Assembly (NCBI RefSeq): GCF_000455205.1
Contig: NZ_AUWQ01000074.1
Span: forward strand, 52,669 to 116,668
DNA: 64,000 nt
Source: Mycobacterium sp. UM_CSW
GTDB lineage: Bacteria; Actinomycetota; Actinomycetes; Mycobacteriales; Mycobacteriaceae
Direction of reading: 5' to 3'
In this document: positions 10,601 to 17,763 of the stretch, piece after piece
Layout of the letters: every line of letters starts with the position of its first letter
Position numbering within the stretch: position 1 is the stretch's first letter
Program-made: the position numbers and the translations under genes
Notes under the pieces: model-generated
Database searches by the model: none
What the model was told of the DNA's origin: nothing
The model's input: the letters and a program-made list of their open reading frames with translations, nothing else

Positions 10601-10960
10601 ATGACGAACATCCATACCACGTACATCGTGATCACGCTGACAACCGCCGTCGTCACCGCCGCAGTCGCGGTGGCCGACCTGATTCCCGCCGGATTCGTCC
10701 TGGCGAACTCGGCCGAGGTGGGGGTGCCGCGCTCGTGGCTGCGGCCACTGGCGGTGATCAAGCTGGCCGGGGCCGCCGGGCTGGTGGTCGGGCTGGTGGG
10801 CCTGCGCGCGTTGGGGATTGCGGCCGCCATCGGCCTGGTGCTGTTCTTCGTCGGCGCGGTGGTTACTCACCTGCGGGCGCGCGTCTTCTACAACATCGCG
10901 TTTCCCGGCGCCTACCTGTGCCTGTCGGCGGCCACGCTGGCGTTGATGATGGCGCGCTGA
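10601..10960 (+). CDS. DoxX-like small membrane protein
   Basis: A roughly 119-residue protein with four hydrophobic helices in the DoxX-like pattern (TLTTAVVTAAVAVADLIPAGF, PLAVIKLAGAAGLVVGLVGL, AAAIGLVLFFVGAVVTHL, FPGAYLCLSAATLALMM). The ATG at 10601 follows a GGAG ribosome-binding site; a TTG 9 bp earlier is an alternative. It is divergent from the ECF41-like sigma gene. DoxX-family or carboxymuconolactone-type genes are frequent neighbours and targets of such sigma factors, so it is the likeliest regulon member here. Its molecular role is unknown. Confidence 0.75.
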   Translation: MTNIHTTYIVITLTTAVVTAAVAVADLIPAGFVLANSAEVGVPRSWLRPLAVIKLAGAAGLVVGLVGLRALGIAAAIGLVLFFVGAVVTHLRARVFYNIAFPGAYLCLSAATLALMMAR

Positions 10961-10966
10961 ACCCTG

Positions 10967-11599
10967 CTAGGCGGGCAACCGGTCCTTGATGAGCTGGTCT
11001 TGCCTGCGGGCCATGTCGAGCACGACGTCGCGCGGGGCGGGATCGTTCGGCGCGCTGTCGAACTCCAGGTCGACGCCCACCCTCCCCTCGGCGAACGTCA
11101 CATACGTCACCGATTTGGAGTTGTCGGGCGACGTCCCCACCGCGATCAGGCCGTTGGTCCCGACCTCGAACGGCTGCGGGGCACCGGTCACGTATTTGCC
11201 GTAGGACGACGCGCGCTCCTTCGCCTGTTGCGCGGCGGTCGCCGGATCGGTGAACACCACGACGAGGTCGTCGATGCTGCGCGTCCGATCCGGGTTGGCG
11301 TACGTCACGCCGGCTCCGGCGATACCGCCGGGGTTCTGCACGGGGGGTGCGGTAGTCGCGGTGTCGGGTCCGATATCGCTCGCCTGCAACAGCAGGTAGG
11401 TGTAGTCGCCCAGCGGTGCAACGCCGGACGGCGTGCTCGACGTGGCGGTCGATGTCGCCGAACTCGACGACGTCGTGGTGGACGACGTCGGCTTGGAGCT
11501 CGACGAGGAAGATGTCGTGGTGGTGACCGTGCAGGCCGTCCCCACCGTCAGGACGGCGGTGAATGCAACTCCCACGCCGACGATCCGCACCACACCCAT
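10967..11599 (-). CDS. Putative lipoprotein with Ser/Thr-rich linker
   Basis: A 210-residue predicted lipoprotein. The signal peptide MGVVRIVGVGVAF runs into a lipobox VGTAC, followed by a Ser/Thr-rich low-complexity linker of about 45 residues. A compact domain follows, with DYTYLLLQASDIG and a C-terminal DVVLDMARRQDQLIKDRL helix. This layout resembles mycobacterial Lpq/Lpr sensor-type lipoproteins. I could not assign a known family, so no function is proposed. The start at 11599 is supported by GGAGG upstream; an in-frame start at 11674 would add 25 residues before the signal. It converges with the DoxX-like gene. Confidence 0.75.
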   Translation of the reverse strand: MGVVRIVGVGVAFTAVLTVGTACTVTTTTSSSSSSKPTSSTTTSSSSATSTATSSTPSGVAPLGDYTYLLLQASDIGPDTATTAPPVQNPGGIAGAGVTYANPDRTRSIDDLVVVFTDPATAAQQAKERASSYGKYVTGAPQPFEVGTNGLIAVGTSPDNSKSVTYVTFAEGRVGVDLEFDSAPNDPAPRDVVLDMARRQDQLIKDRLPA

Positions 11600-11642
11600 T
11601 GCCCGCCTCCATTCAGTGACAGCTATTTCTACGGCAGTATCA

Positions 11643-11655
11643 CTTGCCTGGCAAG
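11643..11655. promoter_or_regulatory. Inverted repeat upstream of the lipoprotein gene
   Basis: CTTGCC-T-GGCAAG is a perfect inverted repeat of 6-bp arms about 45 bp upstream of the lipoprotein start (minus strand) and 56 bp beyond the end of the Rv2042c-like gene. It could be an operator for the lipoprotein promoter. No regulator is adjacent. Confidence 0.35.
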
Positions 11656-11710
11656 ACATAGAAGCATCCGGCACTGGCTAACTTCGACGGTCCGGGGAAG
11701 GTCGGAGTCC

Positions 11711-12535
11711 TCAGGCGGGAAAGTACCGGATCCGGTCGATCGCGTTTCCCGGCCAGGCCACGTCCACGAGCACGACGCCGCGCCCGTGGGCCGAGCTGAC
11801 CGAGACCGCGACAGTGGTCCCGGCGCCGATCACCTTGGCCCAGGCGGCCCCGTCGAGCTGTTCGGAGAGCTCGGCGAGATCGAGCCGGTCATTGTCGCCC
11901 AAAGTTATTGCGGCCCTTGGCGACAGCGCACGCAGAGCCGCGGATTCCTCCTTCCGGGCGACCGCGCCGAGGAATTCCTCCGCCAGTCGCTTCCGCCGCG
12001 CACCGGGGCGGCGGAATCCGGCCAGGAAGCCCGCCGTCCCCCCGAATCCCTGATTCGCCAACAAATCACGCGACAGCGCCACAGCGGGCGACGCCGCCCG
12101 CGACCCGGCCCGCAGGAACTGCAGCATCATCGCCGGCAATTCCCAGTAAGCCCGCAATTGCGCAATCTTCCACTGGCCGTTGTCTTCTCGAAGGTCGTAA
12201 CGCAGGAAGGCGGGTATGTACATCGTCACGTTCGAGGTCACGTTCGAGGTCACCCGCGAGCCCATCGACACCTCGAGCTCGAGGTCGCGCAGCACCGCGG
12301 TGCCCACCACGACGTCGAGGTCGCGGTGGAACTTGATGTCGCGCGGGCCGATGAAGGTGTCGTAGAAGCGGCCGATCTGCGAATGCCCCACGTGCGGGCG
12401 CGATCCCACCGGGTCTTCGATGCGGCCGTCGCCGGTGAACAGCCCCACCCATTCGGCGCGGTCGTGCGCCGCGGCGGCCTGCGGCGAGCGCTCCACCGCG
12501 GCGAGCAGGTGCTGGCGATCCAGTGGCACCACCAT
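11711..12535 (-). CDS. NTF2-like (SnoaL/steroid isomerase-fold) protein, Rv2042c-like
   Basis: A 274-residue protein. Its N-terminal half has the NTF2/SnoaL pattern (AEWVGLFTGDGRIEDPVGSRPHVGHSQIGRFY ... IKFHRDLDV). The C-terminal half (from about residue 185) repeats a SnoaL-like layout (RLAEEFLGAVARKEESAALRAL). It is encoded immediately after pncA, sharing one base (TAATG), as Rv2042c follows Rv2043c/pncA in M. tuberculosis. The fold is shared by ketosteroid isomerases and many binding proteins; no catalytic Asp/Tyr set could be confirmed, so the activity is open. Confidence 0.75.
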   Translation of the reverse strand: MVVPLDRQHLLAAVERSPQAAAAHDRAEWVGLFTGDGRIEDPVGSRPHVGHSQIGRFYDTFIGPRDIKFHRDLDVVVGTAVLRDLELEVSMGSRVTSNVTSNVTMYIPAFLRYDLREDNGQWKIAQLRAYWELPAMMLQFLRAGSRAASPAVALSRDLLANQGFGGTAGFLAGFRRPGARRKRLAEEFLGAVARKEESAALRALSPRAAITLGDNDRLDLAELSEQLDGAAWAKVIGAGTTVAVSVSSAHGRGVVLVDVAWPGNAIDRIRYFPA

Positions 12536-13095
12536 TACGGGCCGCCCACCAGCTCGATGCCGAGGGTTCGCATCTCCCCCAACGCTTGCGCTGCCGAGTC
12601 GGGCGCCACGGCCGCGGTCAGATCCACCAGCACCCGGGTGGTCAGGCCGGCCCTCGCCGCGTCCTCGGCGGTCCGCCGCACGCAGTGATCGGTGGCGATG
12701 CCGACCACGTCGACCTCGTCGACCCCGCGCCGGCGCAGCCACTCGAGCAGCGGGGTCCCCTCGTCGTCGACGCCCTCGAAGCCGCTGTACGCCGCGGCGT
12801 AGTCGCCCTTGCGGAACACCGCCTCGACGCGGCGGGTGTCGAGGCCGGCGTGAAAGTCCGCGCCGCGGCTGTCCGCGACGCAATGCGGGGGCCACGACGA
12901 CCGGTAGTCCGGGCGGTCGGAGAAATGGTCGCCGGGATCGATGTGGAAGTCCGCGGTCGCGACGACGTGGTCGTAACCGGGCTCGCCGGCGAGGTACCCG
13001 GTGATGGCGGAAGCCAACGCCGCACCGCCGTCCACCGCCAGCGAGCCGCCCTCGCAGAAGTCGTTTTGCACGTCGACGACGATCAACGCCCGCAC
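12535..13095 (-). CDS. pncA: Nicotinamidase/pyrazinamidase PncA
   Basis: Hydrolyses nicotinamide to nicotinate in NAD salvage and activates the prodrug pyrazinamide. Starting at the GTG at 13095 gives 186 residues and the same numbering as M. tuberculosis PncA. The catalytic triad Asp8, Lys96 and Cys138 (ATDHC) and the metal ligands Asp49, His51, His57 and His71 (DFHIDPGDHF, WPPHC) are all present. His57 is retained, unlike the Asp57 form of M. bovis. A GTG at 13104 would add three residues. It is the first gene before the Rv2042c-like gene, with a one-base overlap. Confidence 0.95.
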   Translation of the reverse strand: MRALIVVDVQNDFCEGGSLAVDGGAALASAITGYLAGEPGYDHVVATADFHIDPGDHFSDRPDYRSSWPPHCVADSRGADFHAGLDTRRVEAVFRKGDYAAAYSGFEGVDDEGTPLLEWLRRRGVDEVDVVGIATDHCVRRTAEDAARAGLTTRVLVDLTAAVAPDSAAQALGEMRTLGIELVGGP

Positions 13096-13202
13096 GCGCT
13101 CCACCCTATCGCCGGGCCGAACGCGACGGCCGCGAGCAGGGCCTTTGACTGGGCGCGGCTCCCGGCGGTTTGCCGCCCGGTCGGCCGGGTAACCCAGCTG
13201 CC

Positions 13203-14183
13203 ATGTTGATCCGCAGAATCGCGAGGCCCCTGTTGTCGGCGGTGTTCATCGGCCAGGGAATCGACTCGCTGCTCAATCCCAAGCCGGCGGCCGAAGCCGC
13301 GGCGCCGGCGGTCGACGGTCTTCGCGCCCTGCCGGATCCGGTGGGGAGCAGCATTCCCAGCGACCCCCAGACGTTCGCCCAGATCAATGCGGCCGTCCAG
13401 ATCGGCGGCGGCTTGCTGCTCGCCATCGGCAAGGCCCCCCGCGTCGCCTCAGCGGCGCTTGCCTTCACGGTGCTGCCCGCCAACCTCGGCGCGCACATGT
13501 TCTGGAGCGAGAGCGACCCGCAGCTGAAAGCCCAGAAACGCAAGGACTTTCTGACCGACCTCAGCCTGGTGGGCGGGCTGATCATCGCGTCCGCCGACAC
13601 GGCCGGCAAGCCGTCCCTGGGCTGGCGCGGCCGTCGGGCCGCGGAACGGCTCTCCGAGCGGGTGTCGTCGGCGCTGCCCGGGTCGGACGACGGCGAACTC
13701 GGCGAAAAGATCGTGCACGGCCTCCAGGTCGGCGCCGAGCGCGGGCGCGAACTGGCCAGCACCGCCGCCGAACGGGGCGCCCCGTACGCCGAGGCCGCCC
13801 TCGAACGCGGTCGCGAACTGGCCAGCACCGCCGCCGAACGAAGCGCCCCATACGCCGAGGCCGCCTTGGAGCGCGGCCGGGAACTGGCCAACACCGCCGC
13901 GGAGAAGGGCGCCCCGCTGGCGAAGAAGGCCCGCAAACGCGGCGAAGAACTCGCCAGCACGGCCGCAGAAAAGAGCGCACCGCTGGCGAAGAAGGCCCGC
14001 AAACGCGGCGAGGAACTCGCCGAAGAGGCGCGGGAGCGCGGCGTGGAGCTCGCCGAGATCGCGCGGTTGCGCGGCATCGAGTTGGCCAACACGGCGGCCG
14101 CGCGCGGCAGCGAACTCGCCGACACCGCCCGCGACCGGGTGGGCGACGGGCTCCCGACCCGTCGGCGCCGGCGCCTTTGGTAA
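13203..14183 (+). CDS. DoxX family protein with C-terminal 11-residue repeats
   Basis: A 326-residue protein. Residues 1-135 form a DoxX-like membrane domain (RRIARPLLSAVFIGQGIDSL, INAAVQIGGGLLLAIGKAP, FTVLPANLGAHMFW, FLTDLSLVGGLIIA). Residues 179-310 are twelve 11-residue units, first organised as four 22-residue repeats of the type ERGRELASTAAERGAPYAEAAL-like, then four single 11-mers (RGVELAEIAR-like). The 11-residue period with charged and alanine positions predicts long amphipathic helices, as in apolipoprotein- or synuclein-type membrane-surface binders. The tail ends in a basic cluster (TRRRRRL). It is divergent from pncA. The DoxX part has no established enzyme activity. Confidence 0.8.
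   Translation: MLIRRIARPLLSAVFIGQGIDSLLNPKPAAEAAAPAVDGLRALPDPVGSSIPSDPQTFAQINAAVQIGGGLLLAIGKAPRVASAALAFTVLPANLGAHMFWSESDPQLKAQKRKDFLTDLSLVGGLIIASADTAGKPSLGWRGRRAAERLSERVSSALPGSDDGELGEKIVHGLQVGAERGRELASTAAERGAPYAEAALERGRELASTAAERSAPYAEAALERGRELANTAAEKGAPLAKKARKRGEELASTAAEKSAPLAKKARKRGEELAEEARERGVELAEIARLRGIELANTAAARGSELADTARDRVGDGLPTRRRRRLW
13737..14132 (+). repeat. 33/66-bp coding tandem repeat in the DoxX-protein tail
   Basis: Four imperfect 66-bp units followed by four 33-bp units, encoding the 11/22-residue helical repeats. The first two 66-bp units and the third and fourth units are pairwise most alike, suggesting stepwise duplication. Such arrays can change copy number by slippage, so length variation between strains is plausible. 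Confidence 0.85.
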
Positions 14184-14189
14184 CCGTGT

Positions 14190-14768
14190 TCAGTTCGGCC
14201 AGCGCGCCGACAGCTCCTCTGGCGCCCACTGCGGCCAGGCGGGCGAGCCGACCACCTCGCCGCCGCTGAATTGGGCGACGATGCGCGGCCCGCGCAGGCG
14301 AGTGTTGTCGTAGACGGTCGCGATGTCCGATAAGGCGATGGCGCCCGCGACGAGTGCCCCCAACCGGCGGTGCCGCTGACGGACCTTGTCCTCGGGCACC
14401 TGGTGGCCGCCCGCCGCCACCCGGTGCCTAACCCGTTCGACCGCAAGGTCTTCCGGGACGAGCAGCGCGTGCAGGACGACGGTGAAGCCCTCGCCGTGCG
14501 CGCTGCGGATCAGGTCCAGCTTCGAGGGATGCGAAAAGACGGTCTCCGCGATAAAAGACCTGCCCAGCACGATCAGCTTGGCGCGCGTGCCGGCGGCGAT
14601 TTCCGCGGCGTCATACGCGTGCGAGGCGGGGTCCTCGGGCCAGCGCTGGCGGGCGATCTCATCGGCGTTGACGACGAGGCTTCGGGGCAGCAGCGGCGAG
14701 AGGGTGAACCCGATGAACGTCGACTTGCCGGCGCCGTTCGGCCCGACCACCAGGTCCAGGCGGTTCAT
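14190..14768 (-). CDS. Zeta-toxin-like P-loop kinase (Rv0366c-like)
   Basis: A 192-residue P-loop protein with Walker A GPNGAGKST (9-17), the zeta-type VVNADEIAR motif (Asp acting as catalytic base in this family), then AYDAAEIAAGTRA and GRSFIAETVFSH. Zeta/PezT toxins phosphorylate UDP-N-acetylglucosamine and block peptidoglycan synthesis; mycobacterial relatives of the Rv0366c type are proposed toxins. It lies 12 bp after a ParD-like antitoxin gene on the same strand, behind a palindromic operator, which is the arrangement of a toxin-antitoxin module. The C-terminus converges with the repeat-bearing DoxX gene (6-bp gap). Confidence 0.82.
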   Translation of the reverse strand: MNRLDLVVGPNGAGKSTFIGFTLSPLLPRSLVVNADEIARQRWPEDPASHAYDAAEIAAGTRAKLIVLGRSFIAETVFSHPSKLDLIRSAHGEGFTVVLHALLVPEDLAVERVRHRVAAGGHQVPEDKVRQRHRRLGALVAGAIALSDIATVYDNTRLRGPRIVAQFSGGEVVGSPAWPQWAPEELSARWPN

Positions 14769-14780
14769 CGTCCCGCGCGG

Positions 14781-15170
14781 TCAACGCCTGCCCGAAAGCA
14801 CCACCTCGGTGCCGTCGGGCCGGTGCTCGACGATCTCACCGGCGTCGTTGAGGGCCACCGTGGTGATCCCCTGCCCGGCCAGCGCCGCCCCGTAATTGGT
14901 GCGCGCCAGGCTTTCTTCGATGGCGGCGGAGATCTCGGCGTTGAACACGACCCCCTCCTCGACGGTGAGGTCGCCGGTCGCCAAGTGACCGGCCAACGCC
15001 GCCTCCACCCGCCGCCGAGAGCTGGTGTGCTGACTTGATACCGCCCGCCCTACCCGCGCCCAATGGTCGAGTTGCTGCTTGGCCGAACGACTCTGGCGGG
15101 CGCCTTCGGACGCCGCGCTGTCCATCAGGTCCGCGGCCACGCGCGTGACGCGATCGAGAGCCTCCGCCAT
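14781..15170 (-). CDS. ParD-like antitoxin (Rv0367c-like)
   Basis: A 129-residue protein of the ParD-like family. The N-terminal part contains RVAADLMDSAASEGARQSRSAKQQLDHWARVG, matching the ribbon-helix-helix DNA-binding segment of these antitoxins. The C-terminal half ends in a short beta hairpin (DAGEIVEHRPDGTEVVL). A GGAGG ribosome-binding site supports the ATG at 15170 over an in-frame start at 15194. It precedes the zeta-like kinase gene by 12 bp and would neutralise that toxin and repress the shared promoter. Confidence 0.8.
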   Translation of the reverse strand: MAEALDRVTRVAADLMDSAASEGARQSRSAKQQLDHWARVGRAVSSQHTSSRRRVEAALAGHLATGDLTVEEGVVFNAEISAAIEESLARTNYGAALAGQGITTVALNDAGEIVEHRPDGTEVVLSGRR

Positions 15171-15206
15171 GACCGTCCTCCGCTCCTGCAGCATTCCGTT
15201 ACGGAC

Positions 15207-15223
15207 TGTAGCACAATGCTACA
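15207..15223 (-). promoter_or_regulatory. Palindromic operator of the zeta/ParD-like module
   Basis: TGTAGCA-CAA-TGCTACA is a perfect inverted repeat with 7-bp arms, 37 bp upstream of the antitoxin start and in its promoter region. Antitoxins with ribbon-helix-helix folds bind exactly this kind of site for autorepression, so it is the probable operator. Confidence 0.65.
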
Positions 15224-15258
15224 CGAGTTGGCGCGGACGCCGCGGTCGCGGACCTGGG

Positions 15259-15771
15259 TCAGCCACCCGCGACGAAGTCGTCGACGATCGCCTCGACTTG
15301 TTGGCTTGCGTCGATGGTTTTGCCCGGCTCGTCGGCGCCAAGCGGTTCGAGCGCCTCGAACTGGGATTGCAGCAGGGCGGCTGGCATGAAATGGCCCGAC
15401 CTCGCGGCCAGCCGGCCGCCGATCAGTTCGGGTGAACCGGCCAGATGCAGGAACTCGACCTCGGGGCAGTGGGCGCGGAGCTGGTCGCGGTAGTTGCGTT
15501 TGAGCGCCGAGCAGCTCGCCACGGCGCCGTCGCGGTGGTCGGCCAACCACTCCCCGACGCGTTCGAGCCAGGGCCGGCGATCGTCGTCGTCAAGCGGTTC
15601 ACCGGCGGTCATCTTCGCGATGTTCGCCGGCGGGTGCAGGGTGTCGGCGTCGATGAAGGGCACCGCCAACCGTCGGGCCAGCGCCGCCCCGACCGTCGAC
15701 TTGCCCGATCCCGAGACACCCATCACCACGACGGGCGGCCCGGCCGCTATTCGGCGAGGTTGCGGTTCCAT
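15259..15771 (-). CDS. gntK: Gluconokinase
   Basis: A 170-residue P-loop kinase that phosphorylates gluconate to 6-phosphogluconate, feeding the pentose phosphate pathway. Walker A is GVSGSGKST (18-26), followed by the gluconokinase-typical FIDADTLHPPANIAKMTAGEPLDDDDR segment, the SCSALKRNYRD motif and GHFMPAALLQSQFEALEPL near the end. The length fits the family. The ATG at 15771 is supported by a GGTGG site and lies inside the 3' end of the upstream gene (25-bp overlap), so the two genes are coupled. No gluconate permease is next to it. Confidence 0.93.
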   Translation of the reverse strand: MEPQPRRIAAGPPVVVMGVSGSGKSTVGAALARRLAVPFIDADTLHPPANIAKMTAGEPLDDDDRRPWLERVGEWLADHRDGAVASCSALKRNYRDQLRAHCPEVEFLHLAGSPELIGGRLAARSGHFMPAALLQSQFEALEPLGADEPGKTIDASQQVEAIVDDFVAGG

Positions 15772-17744
15772 TCCACCCAACCGACACCGCTGCGTCCGTC
15801 CGCGGTCTTGACACCGACCCAGGCGCGCGGGAACTGGCTCACGCGCCCATCCTTGGCGAGCATGCGCACCGGGGCGTGCCCGCGCACCTCGATGTCCGCG
15901 GTGATGTCACCGGGGCGCAGGTCCACGGTCGCATTCAGCGGTAATCCATTGTCCCCGAAGGATTCCCGCGATGCGACGGTGTCCAGTTCGGTGACGTTGT
16001 GTGCGGCGTCCTGCACGTAGCCGATGCTGAACGTGGGCGCGGCCGGGATGCGGATGTTCACGCCGTGCAGGTGGGTGCCGTCGTCGAGGTGCAGCGCGTT
16101 CCAGATCCAGTCCATGCTCCACCAGTCGCGCACGCCCCACGAGTGGTCGCGCTGCCCGGGAACCGAGTCGACGCGGTAACTGGTGTCGCCGATCGTGATG
16201 GTTCCCGAGACGCGACAAGGGATTTCGTAGCGGGTCGTCAGCCGGTATTTGTACGGTGCGCCGTCGGTGGCCCACTCCAAATTCATCGTCATTTCGACTT
16301 CAGTGCCCGGCTCGCCGCGCAACAAGGCCGACGGGTCGGGGTAGGCCTGGGCCCGCGCGCGCACGTCGACCCGATAGGCCTGCAGCGGGACGCTGGCGGA
16401 GTGGTCCAGCTCGAAGGCGTCGGTGCGCAACACCCACGGGTCCGCGGGCAGCGGGATCTCGGCGTCGACGGCGACGGTCGGCATGTCCGGGCCGCACAAC
16501 AGGACGTGCACCAGGGCGTGCTGCTGGTTGGCGATCAGACCGAGGCGAAACCAGCCGCCCAATCCCTGTGCCGCGTCAGCGAAGTCGGCGTACCAGCTTT
16601 CGCTCCACAACGGCTCGTCGGTCGGGTCGTGCGCGAGCTCGTCGTCCTCCGACGGCCGCAGCGGCTCCGGCTTGGTCGCGGCAGGCAGGGTCGCCAGCGC
16701 GTCGGTGTCGAGCACGTGTGCGCAGTTGCGTTGCAACATCGTCATGAACATCCGGTCGCCGCGATCGGTGCGCTCCACGAGCATCGACGAGATGATGGCC
16801 ATCATCACGCCGAAAAAGCTTTGGCGCCGGACCCCTTCGGCGACCTCGGCCAGGCTGACGGGCGGCTGCGGGCCCAGCGCGTCGTGGTAGGCGCGCAGGA
16901 ATTCGTCGTAGTGGTCGCGACGATCCTGCGCCCGCAGCGCACAGCCGAGGAAGTACGCCAGGTCCGTGAATGCCGGTCCCCAGGAAACCGTCTGCCAATC
17001 GACGACGGTCAGCGCGCGGTCGGCCCCTTCGGTGCCGAACAACATGTTGTCCAGCCGGTAGTCGCCATGCACCAGGCCGCGGATCCGGTCGGGCTCCGCC
17101 TCGGCCGCGATGTAGCCGTCGAACGCGGCGACCAGGCGCTCGCACACGACGCGGTGCTCGGGCGCGATCTGGTCGCCGTACCGGTCAACGAAGCCGGCGT
17201 ACAGCGACGCGATCATCGCCTGGTTGAGCGGCGTTTCACGGTTCAGCCACGGCGCGTCGGCCAGCGCCGGGTCGCCGAGCAGCGGGGCGTGCAGCCGCCC
17301 CAGTTCGACGACACCGATGCGGGCCTGTTCCGTTGTGGCACCGGCGATTTCGTCACCCACGACGGCGGGCCCGGCGTCCCCGAGCAGCAGGTCGAACACG
17401 CCCGTGGCGGTGTCGACGGCCGCGTGATAGCACGGCGCTATCGGCCCGCCCAGGCGGGGCGCGACGTCGCCGTAGAAGCGGACTTCACGCTCGTAGAGGC
17501 CCAGCGCCGACCCCGTCTGGCGGCTCACCGGATCGGAGGCCGCGACCTTCAGCACCACCGACTCCGGCCCCGCGTCGTCGGGATCCGCATAGCTGAGCCG
17601 CACGCGGTAACACTCGCTCATCTGTCCGGTGCCGATGCGTTCCACGGCGAAGTCGGCAACGGGTCCGGAGCCGATCGCGGCGGCCAGCCAGGAGGCGGTG
17701 AGGTTCTCGGGTCGCTCGATGACTTGCTCGGTGTCGGCGTGCAT
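15747..17744 (-). CDS. Phosphotransferase (APH fold) fused to a DUF7064/7065-type lipocalin-like domain
   Basis: A 665-residue two-domain protein. Residues 1-350 form an aminoglycoside-phosphotransferase/EcdO-type kinase: candidate ATP-binding Lys66 (VVLKVA), catalytic loop LVHGDYRLDNMLF (Asp228) and metal-binding VVDWQTVSWGP (Asp249). Residues 390-665 are rich in beta strands (DHSWGVRDWWSMDWIWNALHLDDGTHLHG), as in the DUF7064/7065 and CrtC-like lipocalin families that often stand alone beside steroid and lipid genes. The kinase half may phosphorylate a hydroxylated lipid or drug-like compound. The substrate cannot be deduced. Confidence 0.75.
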   Translation of the reverse strand: MHADTEQVIERPENLTASWLAAAIGSGPVADFAVERIGTGQMSECYRVRLSYADPDDAGPESVVLKVAASDPVSRQTGSALGLYEREVRFYGDVAPRLGGPIAPCYHAAVDTATGVFDLLLGDAGPAVVGDEIAGATTEQARIGVVELGRLHAPLLGDPALADAPWLNRETPLNQAMIASLYAGFVDRYGDQIAPEHRVVCERLVAAFDGYIAAEAEPDRIRGLVHGDYRLDNMLFGTEGADRALTVVDWQTVSWGPAFTDLAYFLGCALRAQDRRDHYDEFLRAYHDALGPQPPVSLAEVAEGVRRQSFFGVMMAIISSMLVERTDRGDRMFMTMLQRNCAHVLDTDALATLPAATKPEPLRPSEDDELAHDPTDEPLWSESWYADFADAAQGLGGWFRLGLIANQQHALVHVLLCGPDMPTVAVDAEIPLPADPWVLRTDAFELDHSASVPLQAYRVDVRARAQAYPDPSALLRGEPGTEVEMTMNLEWATDGAPYKYRLTTRYEIPCRVSGTITIGDTSYRVDSVPGQRDHSWGVRDWWSMDWIWNALHLDDGTHLHGVNIRIPAAPTFSIGYVQDAAHNVTELDTVASRESFGDNGLPLNATVDLRPGDITADIEVRGHAPVRMLAKDGRVSQFPRAWVGVKTADGRSGVGWVEWNRNLAE

Positions 17745-17763
17745 GAGGGTCTAGCGTGCCAGG

